Under the pieces are notes generated by a model that did no database searches, had not been told where the DNA came from, and saw only the letters and a list, made by a program, of their open reading frames with translations. Both the position numbers and the translations under genes were made by a program. Positions 11,518 to 23,046 of a stretch of 64,000 bases of DNA are shown here, piece by piece. Source of the stretch: Multifurca ochricompacta. Its lineage: Eukaryota > Basidiomycota > Agaricomycetes > Russulales > Russulaceae. The stretch spans positions 111,631-175,630 of the forward strand of contig WTXG01000065.1 of NCBI GenBank assembly GCA_022496185.1. The letters are read 5' to 3'. Within the stretch, counting starts at the first letter, position 1. Every line of letters begins with the position of its first letter.

Positions 11518-11632
11518 GTTGTATTGACACGTTAATGAACACAAGTAATATTGCACTGTATACTCGACATTGTTTGGCGGTGTATTGTGTTTGCCACTTG
11601 CAATTTGATCCTCCGAGTTGGTACTTCTGTTG

Positions 11633-11998
11633 ACATGACCTTAATATAAGAAATTGTGCCATTATATTTCATGAGGGTGTGTAACTCAGTGGTTAGAGCA
11701 ATGGACCCAGCTATGTCTGGTAGGTCTTGGGTTCAATCCATGATGCAGCCATTATTTTCGGGTTTCAGGAGCTGACATAATACCTAAGAATCAATGGTCT
11801 TCGTATTACGTAAAAGACCGGTTGCAACCGGTGTAAACCGGTTTTCATCGGTCTTTCAAATTCTGTAATAGTGTGCAACCGGCAACCGATAAGTCTGGGA
11901 ATCTGTGCAACCGCAACCGACGGTCCGGTTGCATTCGGTCGGGTTCGGTCCGGTTTCGGTCGTTTTTTCGGTTTGGGCAACCGGACCTTTAAACACTA
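11633..11998 (-). repeat. Right long terminal inverted repeat of hAT
   Basis: Reverse complement of the left end. From 11998 inward it reads TAGTGTTTAAAGGTCCGGTT, CCGGTT-rich DNA, the tRNA-like block, CTCATGAAATATAAT and TATTAAGGTCATGT. Similarity is clear but imperfect, so the two ends have diverged. Confidence 0.8.
11675..11751 (+). other. tRNA-like sequence inside the hAT right end
   Basis: GGGTGTGTAACTCAGTGGTT is a tRNA-like 5' part with an A box. CTTGGGTTCAATCCATGA carries a good B box (GGTTCAATCC). It is the mirror copy of 4434-4510 and also points outward. The anticodon stem does not pair, so a functional tRNA is not supported. Confidence 0.6.
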
Positions 11999-12294
11999 GA
12001 TATCATAGAGTCATGTGGGCCTGGATATCCAAAAGCGGAGGCATAGAGTTGCGCTTCTGATAGGGAATTAAGTAAGTGTCCGGTTGTAAGGATAAGAGAT
12101 AAGAGATAAGAGATAAGGGACCAATCATAAGTAAAGCAGTGCAAACAAAGACAAAGGCGATCACAGGGAGGGGAGCAGAGCATGTGACGGGTCCCAGGAG
12201 GGGGATGTAATCAAGAAATGTAATGTAGGGGGGTGGGCAGGGTCATCACTGGGGATTGTGAAGAAAAGTGGGTCGCTAGGCAGGGGTCATAACA
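11999..12294 (-). repeat. 5' half of a G2-like Gypsy LTR
   Basis: Read from 12294 downwards it starts TGTTATGACCCCTGCC and follows the G2 LTR through ACCGGACACTTACTTAAT, CCCTATCAGAAGC and GGCCCACATGACTC. It stops at the hAT end, so the second half (with TATA box) is missing. It lies directly after the Copia protease start (DSGAT), so the LTR inserted into the Copia element. Confidence 0.8.
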
Positions 12295-13300
12295 TGTTGC
12301 TCCACTATCAAGCATCCAATAATCAGAGTTGATGTCCAGATTATAGGTGTGAACATAAAGGTGAATGCGAGGTGCTTCATGCACCTCCTCTATTTTGCCA
12401 CTACCATTAACTACAGTGGCTATAGTGTTTACATGTTGGGCTTCAGCCCTCTTCTTGTTCCCTGCCTTGCCTTTTTTGGCATTCTCCAGGTCCTTCTTCT
12501 TCTTTGTGCAAGTGTTGGACTTGTGTCCAGGCTTTTGGCAATAGAAGCAGACCACCCCTTGTGAACCAGGGGCAGCAGCAGGAAGTGGTGATAAATTTTT
12601 ATTTTGTTTGATTTGACAGGTGCAGCCTTAGACAGGACTGCACTACCACTTCCTGAGGGACCCGCCAGGTGACTCTCCTCATTTAGGAACCTCTGCACAA
12701 GGTCCTGAGGAGAAAGACACTCTGGGTCACCAGAGGCCAGTATAGAGCCAGCAATGGCACTGTAGGAGTCAGGGAGAGCTTTTAACAATATAAAGCTCAT
12801 CTGGAGGTCATTGACCTCCATCCCGTTCTCCCTAAGGGTACTCCTGGCATCCAGGACTCTTTGTAATTGAGTCCTGAATGTCTGTTCTTCATCTAAATGG
12901 AAGGACACCAGGGCAAGCCACAAATTGTATGTGGCCATGCTACCTACAGAGCCATAAAGCCACTCCAACTTATTATACTTCTCGAAAAGAGAAGGATAAT
13001 TGGCATCAGAAGTTACTTGTGAGTAAACTTCTTGGGTAACATTGAGGTACAACAACCTGATAAGCATTTCCTCTTCTCCCATCCATTCCCTAAGGATGGG
13101 ATCTATGACTTCTTTTTGCATTTTTTCCTTCTCCTCCTTGTCCTCTGGAAGGAGGGCATGTCAGGATAGGCAGTAAGTATGTGCCTCCTGAGCCCATTCA
13201 TCCTCAAAAGGGTGTTGAAATTGGCAGACCAAACCTGCCAATTGGACCCATTGACATGCTCCATCTTGGAGGAGGGAGGGAAGACGATTGAGGATGGCAT
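12295..13300 (-). pseudogene. Ty1/Copia gag and start of protease (minus-strand element)
   Basis: Start at 13300 (MPSSIVFPPSSKMEHVNGSN). The protein shows the Copia gag core (NWQVWSANFNTLL, later DARSTLRENGMEVND and LLKALPDSYSAIAGSI). A CX2CX4HX4C knuckle follows (CFYCQKPGHKSNTC), and the protease begins with YWMLDSGAT, where the Gypsy LTR cuts it. Frame changes lie near 13110 and 12540. The upstream signals (LTR and primer site at 14222-14637) and the pol part at 2528-4171 are in the same orientation and probably belong to the same element. Confidence 0.82.
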
Positions 13301-14221
13301 ATTTGAGATGTTAAGAATGTTCCTGGTTCCAAGGAGCAGTTAGAACCAGTGCCCAGGTCTCGCTTAAGAGTGCCACCCCATACTGTGGTGCTATGCTTCA
13401 GAACCTAGAAAGGTCCTGCCTTTGTTGTGCGACTTTCTAGGTATAGTAAAGCTGTCTAGCACAATCCTGTAACTAGACATAAGCTCTGGTAGACTAGCCA
13501 GAGTGTCTAGTGTAAACAAGACTGGGAGTCATGTCATGGAGGAGCCAACCACAAGTTCCACTAGAGACAAAGGGTATAGAGCCCTTCCTCTAGTGCTGGT
13601 GGTGGAGTCCATGATTAAGCCCTAGATGATTGGGGCCATGACTGAGTAGATGCCTAGTCTGTCTCTGGTAGGGCATGGTTACCCTACAAAGGCAATGAAT
13701 ACTTATGCCCAGAGATGAAGACTATATCTACTATGTATAGACTATAGTAGTGCAGCCTACTTGTATTGAGCCCAAGCGTCATGGGAGTGACTACCCATGC
13801 CTTGTTCTAGACCCTAAACTCCACATGTGGGTCACTAAACCTGGCTTACAGATAGAGCCAAGCATTGACTGGACTTAAAGCCACAAGCTTCTGGCTATAG
13901 GCCTACTAAGACTATCTATGGGACAAAGACCCAGCTACAACTAAGAAATTACTAATACCTAGTGCACACTCAAGGAGCTCAAGGTGTTTCACCCACTTAG
14001 GGTCCCTCATCACCTTTTGCAAGAACCCCAAAGGGCTAGCCAGACAGTTCAGGATGAGCAGTAAACTGCATCATCCTGTGGGGTGTTAAGGTGCACAGAC
14101 AGTAAATAGAGAAGCTCACAGAAAAAAGTGGTGGGAAAGACTTGGAGCTTTGTGAGAGCTTGGTGTGCAAGAGCAAGTTGGGCTGTAAATGAACAAAGGG
14201 AATTACAGATCAGTATGAGTG
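13301..14221 (-). other. Long leader between Copia primer site and gag
   Basis: About 920 bp between the primer-binding site and gag with no recognisable coding sequence. CTAG-containing motifs recur (CTAGACATAAGCTCTGGTAG, CTAGAAAGG). A leader this long is unusual for Copia and may contain an unrecognised insertion. Confidence 0.45.
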
Positions 14222-14236
14222 GCAGGGCCCATAACC
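14222..14236 (-). promoter_or_regulatory. Primer-binding site, half initiator-Met tRNA type
   Basis: The minus strand reads GGTTATGGGCCCTGC directly after the LTR. It is complementary to the anticodon arm of initiator Met tRNA (CAGGGCCCATAACC), as in Drosophila copia, where a cleaved half tRNA is the primer. The same site occurs in C2 and C3. Confidence 0.8.
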
Positions 14237-14637
14237 TGTCAAACAATCATGCTGCTGGTTATACTGACTGTGGTTAGTAGTGGTTTAGGCTAGAAAGACA
14301 AGTATACTTCAGAGGTTGAAGAAACTCTGAAGTAGAAGGGACAAAACAGACACCCTTATATACCCATAGGGGCCAGGGGAAATGGTCTGTGCACACTGGG
14401 AATAAGTCCACAAGTGCTGGACATCTAACAATGAGGGACAAAGGCCATTGGCCAAAGAGATATCACATGCTTACTGCGCATTACTAAGTCCATCACTAAT
14501 CAGCTGAGTAAGGTGGAAAAGAAATGTAATAAAGATATTGTAAAAAGTCCGAAACTCCGGAACCTAATCTAATCTTATCTACAGCTGAAGCGAACCTTAG
14601 ATGCCTGAAGCATCTCCAGACATGTCTTGTGTCAACA
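14237..14637 (-). repeat. 5' LTR of the minus-strand Copia (family C LTR)
   Basis: On the minus strand it starts TGTTGACACAAGACATG and ends GATTGTTTGACA (401 bp). It has a TATATAAGG promoter and then a hairpin CTTCAGAGTTTCTTCAACCT followed by CTGAAG. Related to solo LTRs at 23047-23558 and 57789-58290, which are about 100 bp longer because this hairpin segment is duplicated there. Confidence 0.85.
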
Positions 14638-15303
14638 GCTTCAAATACTGTAAGGACTGTGCTGTGCTGTGATCATAAGGAATGTACTTAATCATAACTA
14701 ATCATAATAAATGAGTGTTAGTATCATCCTGTACTGCCAACACCAGTCACCTCTGATCTGGTCCAGCCTACTCTGATCCATTACCAGCTCAACACCAGTC
14801 ACCTCTGATCCAGTCTGGCCAACTCTGATCTGTTACCAACTCAACAGGATTCACAAAACCATATGTGCATATGCAACTCCAAGACTTTGTCACTGGACTA
14901 CATCAGGAAAATGACATTTGCTAGAATGACTAGAATGACTAGAATGGATGGAATGGCTAGGGCACCAGATTGTATTTACTATATGTGGGAATAGCAGTGC
15001 TTTTTGTTTTTTTTTGGATCGATTCTATTATGTGCTTGCAGGACAGTGCCCAATTGTGCAGCCACATCAGGGTACAATGTAGCAACTAATTACTACAAAC
15101 AATGGGGAGTTGACACCAAGTCATGGTGGAAAACCCATAAGGAAAAACCAAAGTAGTGTTCTAAAGTAGAGAGGCCACAGGAAAAAAAAGAGGCCATTCA
15201 ACAAAGCCAGAGAGAAAAAGGAACTTACTGGTCACCAAATTCCCCCCAAATCAGGCTGGCTCATGAGGGTGAAGGGAGGTAACAGGCTTGGGGAAGGCCC
15301 ACA
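14638..15303. other. Non-coding flank of Copia C2
   Basis: No gene seen. It holds short repeats (CAGTCACCTCTGATC, GACTAGAATGACTAGAATG). At 14898 CTACATCAGGAAAATGACAT is the inverse of the sequence ending at 25866, a possible DNA-transposon end. Confidence 0.5.
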
Positions 15304-15677
15304 TGATGGATTGCAATCCATTGACAAGCAGGAGGAGCACAAAAGCACACCACACTTGTCTATGATTCTAGCTTCAGGCTAGAATGACTAATTTTTGGAG
15401 TGCCCCTCAGGGGCGATGAACTTCTTATTCATCCTGTTGAAATAAATCTTTCATATGATTTTACAGACTATGGCTTCTTGTCTTGATTATTCTATGTTGC
15501 TGATTCAAGCATGACCAAAACTTAGCCCCTGTATTACAAAGATCTTGTGTTCATATTGAAATAAGCTGTAGTGTAAAATGTATAATAAAGCTCGAAAATC
15601 AAGCAAGAAATAAGTAACAAATAAAAATTGTTTTCTTCATGTGCATCTACAAAGCCTATCTCACACTCATAACTATA
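15304..15677 (+). repeat. 5' LTR of C2
   Basis: It starts TGATGGATTGCAATCC and ends AACTATA (or ACCA, three bases later). It differs from the 3' LTR at only a few places, and these are former CpG sites, several mutated in opposite ways in the two LTRs (TG in one, CA in the other). Confidence 0.88.
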
Positions 15678-15680
15678 CCA

Positions 15681-15694
15681 GGTTATGGGCCCTG
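15681..15694 (+). promoter_or_regulatory. Primer-binding site of C2
   Basis: GGTTATGGGCCCTG, complementary to the initiator-Met tRNA anticodon arm, three bases after the LTR end implied by the target duplication. Confidence 0.8.
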
Positions 15695-17628
15695 CTGCTG
15701 CTAAATAAACTTGAAACTTACTTGCATCATTTGCACTACATTCTTTCATTATGACTGATGATCTTAAACTCAATGTTATCAAGTTAGCAGCAGATGGATC
15801 CAACTGGATCATGTACTGAGATTGCATGAAGTGGATCATGGATATGAGGGGCTTATCAGAACTCCTCATGAACAACACTGTCACACAAAAATACACTGAT
15901 GCCGGAACAGTAGGAGGGATAACTCCTGTACAACAATGGACAGCGGATGGAGCTATAGTGAAACAGCTCATTGCCATGTCCATACCCAATACAGTCTTTA
16001 ATCAAATTAAGACTGCAATGCATGCGAAGGCAGTATGGGACATCTTGACAACTCTTTTTGAGGGACGATCAAGTAGTTTGATGGTGGATCTTGGAAGGAA
16101 GTTCCAAAACATGAAATGTGGTGAAGACAACAATGTATGTGCTCACCTTGATAGGCTGGATGAGATGCGAGAGAAGCTTGCATCTATTGGCAGAGTTGTT
16201 GACGACCTCGAGTATGTTGCCATCATCTCAGGTTCATTACCACCATCCTACGATGGTCCCATTGAATCTCTTATGACATCATATGATGCCAGTAATCAAG
16301 TTGTGACCCCTGTCACTATAAAGCAAGTTGCCATCAATGTATATGAACGTCAACTCCTCCGAAAAGTGCCTCAGGATGAGGCATTTGTAGCAAGTACCCA
16401 GCAGAAGAAGAAAAAGCATGACATCAAGTGTTTCAATTGCCACAAGAAGGGGCATATCAAAGCGGACTGTTGGGCAAAGGGAGGAGGAAAAGAAGGCCAA
16501 GGGCCAAAGAGAACCAAGAGCAACAAAGACAATGTTGCTGTTGCAGCAGAAAAGATGGACAAGTCCACAGATATTGAGTCTTGGGCTGTTGAAGTTACAA
16601 GTTATCAAGAGCAAGAGCCAATTACTTCGTCAGTAGAAGAGACAGCAAGTGCAGCAAATGCCTGTGAAGCTGAGCTTTACGATTCTGGTGCCTCATGGCA
16701 CATATCCCCTTTTTGTCACCAATTTCTCTCCTATCAGTCTATTCCCCCTCAACCTATTAGTGCCACTGACAAACACCTGTTTTATGCAATTGGCACTGGT
16801 GACCTTCAAATTGAAGTGCCCAATGGCATATCGACCACTCTGATAATCTTGCAAGATATACTGCACACACCTGACATTCCACTCACTGTTGTATCAATAG
16901 GGTGCATTGCAGGTGCAGGTTATGCCATATCTTTCAAAGGCAATTATTGCAAGATCAAAAATCAAACAGGACACCAGATAGGCAGTATAGTGGCAAATTC
17001 AAATGGATTATACAAAGTCAAGCATGCAGATCAAGTAGCAATAGTGATAACAGAAGAAGTTGATCTTCCCACACTCCATAAATGACTTGGCCACATCTCT
17101 GTTGATGCCATTTGTATGTTGATTCACAGTCATGCAGTCACCGGACTGCGTTTAATAGATGACCATTCACCATTTTTTTGCAAATCATGCAAATATGCCA
17201 AGTTAACATGCAAGACAATCAAAAAGGAGCGTACAGCACTGCCTGCAAAAGCTTTCAGAGAAGAAATCCACACTGATTTATGGGGACTGTCCCCAACTTC
17301 TACTATTGGAGGGTGAAAATACTATGTGACATTCACTGACGATTATTCAAGATTTACAAAGATAGAGCTTTTGAAAAGTAAAGATGAGGCACTGAAAGCT
17401 TACAAGAGCTTTGCAGCTTGGGCCTTAACACAGCATGGTGTTTGCATTTGATGATTGCAATCAGACTGTGGAGGTGAATTCACAAGTAATGAATTCACAA
17501 AATTTTTGCAAGAACAAGGTACCAAATGACGTCTTATGACCCACGATACTCCACAACATAATGGCATGGCAGAATCATTGAACTGTCATCTTTTGGAGCA
17601 TGTGTGCACCATCCTTCACCACACACAA

Positions 17629-18375
17629 TGTGACGCTTTTTGACGATGTAACGGTTTGTGACGCGCTTGTTACGTGCGTGTGACGTTTTTGTGATGGTTT
17701 TTCGACCCACGCGCGTTCGACTTTTGTTTCAATGTTTCGACTTCTTACTCCGAGTCATGTGACTGGAGTTGATGATCTTTCTTATCTGATCTGATTTTCG
17801 GACTTAGACTGACTTGGACTGACACTCATTTGCTTTTGGAGTGGGTGCAACACCACTTGCATTCCCTGTCTCAATCTCCACTGGAGATTCACATGGACAT
17901 TCACTTTACTATATTGAAACTTCTACTTTACTTACAAAGACACTAGAGTACTTGTATTTAAGCAGTACATACTGGAGAGACAGACTTTAAGTCTGTTCTC
18001 TTGTATCCAATACAGGTCAACTTGTCTTTATCAGAAATCCTCTTGAACTTCCCAAGCTGCAACTTGGGAAGCCTTCATCCCAGATCCTCAGCAGGGCGTA
18101 TTGCCACTGCCTCAACTCACTTCTTGCACGTGCCCCTCTTGCTTTGTGTGGGCCTTGAACCTTGAACGCGACCCTTGTGGTTTGCATTGACACCTTGAAT
18201 CGAAGCGTGCCCCTCTTGTATCTTGTGGGCCTTTGAATCTTGACCGCGGCTCGCTGGGGCTCGCCTTGAGACCTTGACTTGACTTGTCTTGATAGTCTAA
18301 CCTTGAATCTTGCACCAACTTGAGGACCTGCAGCTTGAAAACGACGACTGACACAGCAGAGACCTGGCTGTGACA
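17629..18375 (+). repeat. Solo LTR related to Gypsy G1
   Basis: TGTGACGC to GGCTGTGACA, 747 bp, flanked by CACAA on both sides (17624-17628 and 18376-18380). Start, end and the lower half (AGAGACAGACTTTAAGTCTG, GTATCCAATACAGG, CCTTGAATCTTG) resemble the G1 LTR. A solo LTR arises when the two LTRs of an element recombine. Confidence 0.9.
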
Positions 18376-19549
18376 CACAACTGCCCAAAAACTTATGGGG
18401 GAGGCTATTCATTTTGCTGTATGGTTAAAGAACCATACTTCTACAAAAGTGCTTGGTAATGTAACACCTTTCAAGTGTCTTTACCAAGAAAAACCTAACC
18501 TGGAGAGAGTACCTGAGTGGGGACAGCACATCTGGGTTTACAATCACACAGGCTCAAAACTGGATGCACAAGGCCTAGAAGCACGATGGGTAGGTTATGA
18601 TCAAGACAGTACACACGCTTCCCATGTGTATTGGACAGAGAAATGAACTGTTTCTGTAGAATGAAACTTCAAGTTCGTGCCTCCAACTGTCTCTCTTTAT
18701 TCACCACCTCCCAGTTATGCCACTGTGACTTCACAACCTCAAGTTGTGACACAAGTTCCACCAGCCGCCACTCTCCCAACGCCTCCCATTTCAACCATCC
18801 AACCAACAATTTCCGCACTGCAGATGCCATCAGTTGCGATGCAATCATCAATTGTAATGCCTCAGACACCACTATCTACAGTCAGTGCACTGATATTACC
18901 ACCCGTTGCTACTGATAGTGGCGAAGAAGAAATGGAAGATGAAGAAGTTGAAGAAGAACTTACTGAGCCAGTTGTGTCAACCTCAAAAGGAAAAGGTAGA
19001 GCAACTATGCAACCACCAGCCGTGCCAAAGAAAAGATTCAAATTCGCTCAATCAATGTGAAAATCAGAATGCATTGCAAGACTTTTAGAGAGGTGCAAAA
19101 GCAAAGGCTTGGACAGCCAACCATCTTGCAAGAGCACTCCCACATCTTCAACAATATCTTCCAGGCTTAAATATCACCATCCAGATACACAAGAAGGCAG
19201 TTCAGCATCTATTGCTGATTTAGATATAGATTATGTGTACCACACCAAATACAACGATGTCATTGCAGCAGCAATTCAAGATGCTGAAGGTGATCCAAGA
19301 ATGTTAGCCAAAGCACAGATGTGCGCAGACTGGCCCCTTTGGAAAGAGGCCATGGACCATGAAATCAAAACATTGGAAAAAGCTGGAACGTGGATCACAG
19401 TGTCATGTCCTCAAAATAAGAATATTGTAGGTTCAAAATGGGTTTTTCATATCAAATGAAAAGTGGATGGTACGATAGACAAGTACACAGCAAGACTTGT
19501 CACACGAGGCTTCACTCAAGTTTATGGTGTCAATTATTTTGACACTTTC

Positions 19550-20152
19550 TGTTACACTCAGAGGGGCATACGCAGTTGAATGTGGGCGGCTAGGTCACAG
19601 AGACAAGGTTGGGACGATCTTGGGTCGATGCGGAAGACAATAAGTCTGACACAGGGTCTACCAGAGTCACAAGCTCAGTGTACAAGTCGCAGAGGATGAG
19701 TACCAAAGGGACGAGTTCGGGTGGTGAGATGCAAGGAAGGAAGTTAAAGGTCCACAAGGCTACTGATTGTCACAGGAGCTCAAGATGGGGAACATCTGAG
19801 CGAGACTAGCTAGGGTATATATACATGCTGGTACTAGCTTAGTCATCCATTCTTATCAGGCTTATCTAGACGCTTGTGGTTCTGGACATGTGACTATGGA
19901 ACCTTCCATCAGAACCAGTGCCACCATCTTCCCATGTCAACTAAGGTTCAGGGTCCTTCTGTACACGAGGCATCAAACCTTACTGTCATGTGATCTGCTT
20001 CTGTACCTCATGCCATATCTATCTTCTGGACTTCAGTGTGGGACATCATGACTAAGCTGGCGATGTCCTTGTGGACCCCATGCTGCTACTGTCACTGCTT
20101 GTGTGTCCCCCACATCTTGCCATCTGTTGGGTACGCTGGGTAGGTTGTAACA
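19550..20152 (+). repeat. Solo Gypsy-type LTR, family D
   Basis: TGTTACACTCAGAGG to GGTTGTAACA, 603 bp, flanked by CTTTC (19545-19549 and 20153-20157). It contains TATATATACATG as a probable TATA box near 19816. No internal copy of this family is present in the window. Confidence 0.9.
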
Positions 20153-20831
20153 CTTTCTCTCCTGTTGCTAAACTCAGCAGTTTTCACACCATCCTGGCTC
20201 TGGCAGCATGATTCGATTGGGATATCAAATCTTTCAATTTTAATGGTGCTTATCTAAATGGAGAACTAGATAACAATGAAGAAATTTATATGCAAGCGCC
20301 GCCTGCATATGAAAACAAAAATGGTAACACAGTTATGCGACTATGCAAGTCGCTTTATGGATTAAAACAAGCTGGAAGAAAATGGTACAACACACTCTCA
20401 CGTGCCTTAGCTGACCTGGGTTTCCACATAAGCTACGCAGATCCAGGAGTTTTTTATATTTGCATGGAAGGGCATTTATTAGTCCTTGCCATTCATGTCG
20501 ATGACTGTGCCTTTACAGGCAGTTTGAGCAAACTGATCATGCAATATAAAGTGAAACTTAACAACTGATATTCTATCACTGATCTAGGACCAATTCATTG
20601 GCTCCTAGGTATCAAAATCACGTGTGATAGATCAGCATGAACAATTTCACTATCACAAATGTCATATATTACTTCAATTCTTGCGCAATTCAGATTTAGC
20701 AATGTGAAACCCAACAACACTTCCATGGCACCCGGAGTTGAGTATTCTAGAAAAGATTCACCACAAAACCCAGCCAATGCCACTGAAATGATGAAAATTC
20801 CTTATTGCGAAGCAATAGGGAGTTTGATGTA

Positions 20832-22424
20832 CAGTGGGTCAAAAAACTGTCCCAATGTTTGCACCATTTCTAGTATTCACTCTATAGCACCTCAGCATTT
20901 AGGAATCTGGTTATGGTGTGGCTGTATGTCTGAAAGCCCTGCTTCCTGGCTACCATACCCAATTTGGATCAAAGAGATTGGCCATGATATAAGCATTTTA
21001 TGATCAAATCAAATCAATCAATCATTGGGACAGTTTTTTGACCCACATTTTAAATCCACTATCTGCCCAATTACTACTTTATTTCACCCCTTTTTGCCTT
21101 GGTAACTCCTTGAATCCTTTTAGTCATCCTTTCTATAACCTTTTGCCATCATTCTGGTGCATTTTTATTCCACTCCTCCACCACCCTCTCCCACAACTCA
21201 GGTACCCCCTTGACTGGTTAAGATCCTTCTTCAGATCCACCCAGAGGTGTCCAATGGGGCTAATATTTCAAGGGATTGGGCTATCCATACCAGGCTTCAA
21301 TATTCCTGTCTTAAAACTGCTGGTTTGCCTTCTTGGAATTGTGTTTTGGGTCATTGTCCTGCTGAAACATGCTTTCACCCTCCACCATTTCCAACTTTTC
21401 AAACCTTTCCACCACTCCGCCATCCAAAATATCACAGTACTGGCATGGATTCATGATCCCCTAAACCCCTGTAAGCATTCCTAGTCCATTCCACCCCATA
21501 CAAGACCAATACTATAAGTTCTTCCTCCTCCATGCTTGACTGTTGGAGTGGTGGTTCTGTCAGAGGGTGGTTCTCCCTTATTTTTCCAAGTGTAGCTCCT
21601 TCTGTCTGAACCAATTCTGTTCATTATAGTCTCACCTGACCACAAGATCCTTTTCCAGTCATCCACTGTCCAATTTTCATGGTAACCACTCTCTGACAGA
21701 ACCACCACTCCAACAGTCAAGCATGGAGGAGGAAGAACTTATAGTATTGGTCTTGTATGGGGTGGAATGGACTAGGAATGCTTACAGGGGTTTAGGGGAT
21801 CATGAATCCATGCCAGTACTGTGATATTTTGGATGGCGGAGTGGTGGAAAGGTTTGAAAAGTTGGAAATGGTGGAGGGTGAAAGCATGTTTCAGCAGGAC
21901 AATGACCCAAAACACAATTCCAAGAAGGCAAACCAGCAGTTTTAAGACAGGAATATTGAAGCCTGGTATGGATAGCCCAATCCCTTGAAATATTAGCCCC
22001 ATTGGACACCTCTGGGTGGATCTGAAGAAGGATCTTAACCAGTCAAGGGGGTACCTGAGTTGTGGGAGAGGGTGGTGGAGGAGTGGAATAAAAATGCACC
22101 AGAATGATGGCAAAAGGTTATAGAAAGGATGACTAAAAGGATTCAAGGAGTTACCAAGGCAAAAAGGGGTGAAATAAAGTAGTAATTGGGCAGATAGTGG
22201 ATTTAAAATGTGGGTCAAAAAACTGTCCCAATGATTGATTGATTTGATTTGATCATAAAATGCTTATATCATGGCCAATCTCTTTGATCCAAATTGGGTA
22301 TGGTAGCCAGGAAGCAGGGCTTTCAGACATACAGCCACACCATAACCAGATTCCTAAATGCTGAGGTGCTATAGAGTGAATACTAGAAATGGTGCAAACA
22401 TTGGGACAGTTTTTTGACCCACTG
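20832..22424 (-). mobile_element. Tc1/mariner foldback element (735 bp inverted arms)
   Basis: Flanked by TA on both sides (20830-20831, 22425-22426) with ends CAGTGGGTCAAAAAACTGTC. The arms 20832-21566 and 21690-22424 are exact or near-exact inverted copies centred on 21628, with a unique middle of about 123 bp. Each arm carries the 3' half of a Tc1 transposase reading outward. The minus strand through the middle reads WTVDDWKRILWSGETIMNRI and SDRTTTPTVKHGGG, then QDNDPKH-like and HLWVDLKKDL-like remains out of frame. In the usual WSDET the catalytic Asp is Gly here. It cannot code for a working transposase but has two perfect ends, so it could be moved by one supplied elsewhere. Confidence 0.92.
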
Positions 22425-23046
22425 TATGTGTCAGTTGGTACCTGACCAGACATTGCATTCACCATTTCAACTCTGTTGCACTTCCTCAAAAATCTAGGCT
22501 GATTACACTGGGAAGCCATTAAATGGATCTTCCAGTATCTTTCCAGCACTAGGAATATCAAGCTGACTTATGGTGGTGAACATCATGATCTCATAGGGTA
22601 CACAGACACAGATGGAGCCAGTCAAGAGCATAGGCATGCCATCTCTGGCTACATTTTTCTGATTGACAGTGGAGCTGTATCCTGGAGTTCAAGAAAACAA
22701 GAACTCGTAACTCTTTCCACCATGGAATTGGAATATGTTGCTGTGACGCACATGGCAAAAGAAGCAATATGGCTTCGCAAGCTCATAAATGAGCTTTTCC
22801 CATCTTTTATTGCATCCACTCCACTCTATTGCAACAATCAGGCTGCAATAAAACTGGCTATCAAGGATAATTACCATGCACAAACAAAACATATTGATAT
22901 AAGATATCACTTCATTTGTGATGTGATATCTAATGGCACGTTCAAACTTATCTACTGTCCTACTGACCAGATGACAGCAGATATCTTAACCAAAGCCCTT
23001 CCAAAATGGAAGGTGGATTATCACAACTCCTCCCTAGGCTTGCATC

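Larger units (their letters stand above)
4172..11998 (-). mobile_element. hAT DNA transposon with long inverted ends and captured DNA
   Basis: The left end TAGTGTTTAAAGGTCCGGTT is matched on the opposite strand at the right end. The inverted similarity continues for about 370 bp on both sides, including a tRNA-like block. A transposase gene lies on the minus strand (8244-11517). The flanking 8 bp do not match (GTTGTAGA left, GATATCAT right). The right flank lies inside a Gypsy LTR and the left flank inside Copia pol, so a deletion next to the left end is likely. Between the left end and the transposase lie ATP12-like, ALKBH1-like and LINE pieces. It could instead be two hAT ends from separate copies enclosing chromosomal DNA. 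Confidence 0.7.
15751..23046 (+). pseudogene. Copia C2 gag-pol polyprotein, 15 TGA stops and four insertions
   Basis: Start ATG at 15751 (MTDDLKLNVIKLAADGSNWI). Gag has a CCHC knuckle (CFNCHKKGHIKADC, about 16427). The protease has ELYDSGASWHI, the integrase LGHIS with CKSCKYAK, TFTDDYSRF, SDCGGEF and DTPQHNGMAES. The reverse transcriptase has GSKWVFHIK, ARLVTRGFTQV, DIKSFNFNGAYLNGEL, YGLKQAGRKWYN and HVDDCAF (normally YVDD). RNase H ends with TLSTMELEYVAV, AKEAIWLRKL, QTKHIDIRYHFI and ADILTKALP. All 15 in-frame stops are TGA where Arg (CGA) fits, for example HK-stop-LGH and VGT-stop-PDIAF. There is one frameshift: a G lost in a G run near 18395. Reading frame is otherwise kept across all insertions. 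Confidence 0.93.

Noticed and set aside
15817..22502. TGA codons as programmed readthrough or selenocysteine
   Set aside because: They occur at many unrelated places, always at conserved Arg, and LTRs of the same element show matching CpG decay; mutation explains them.
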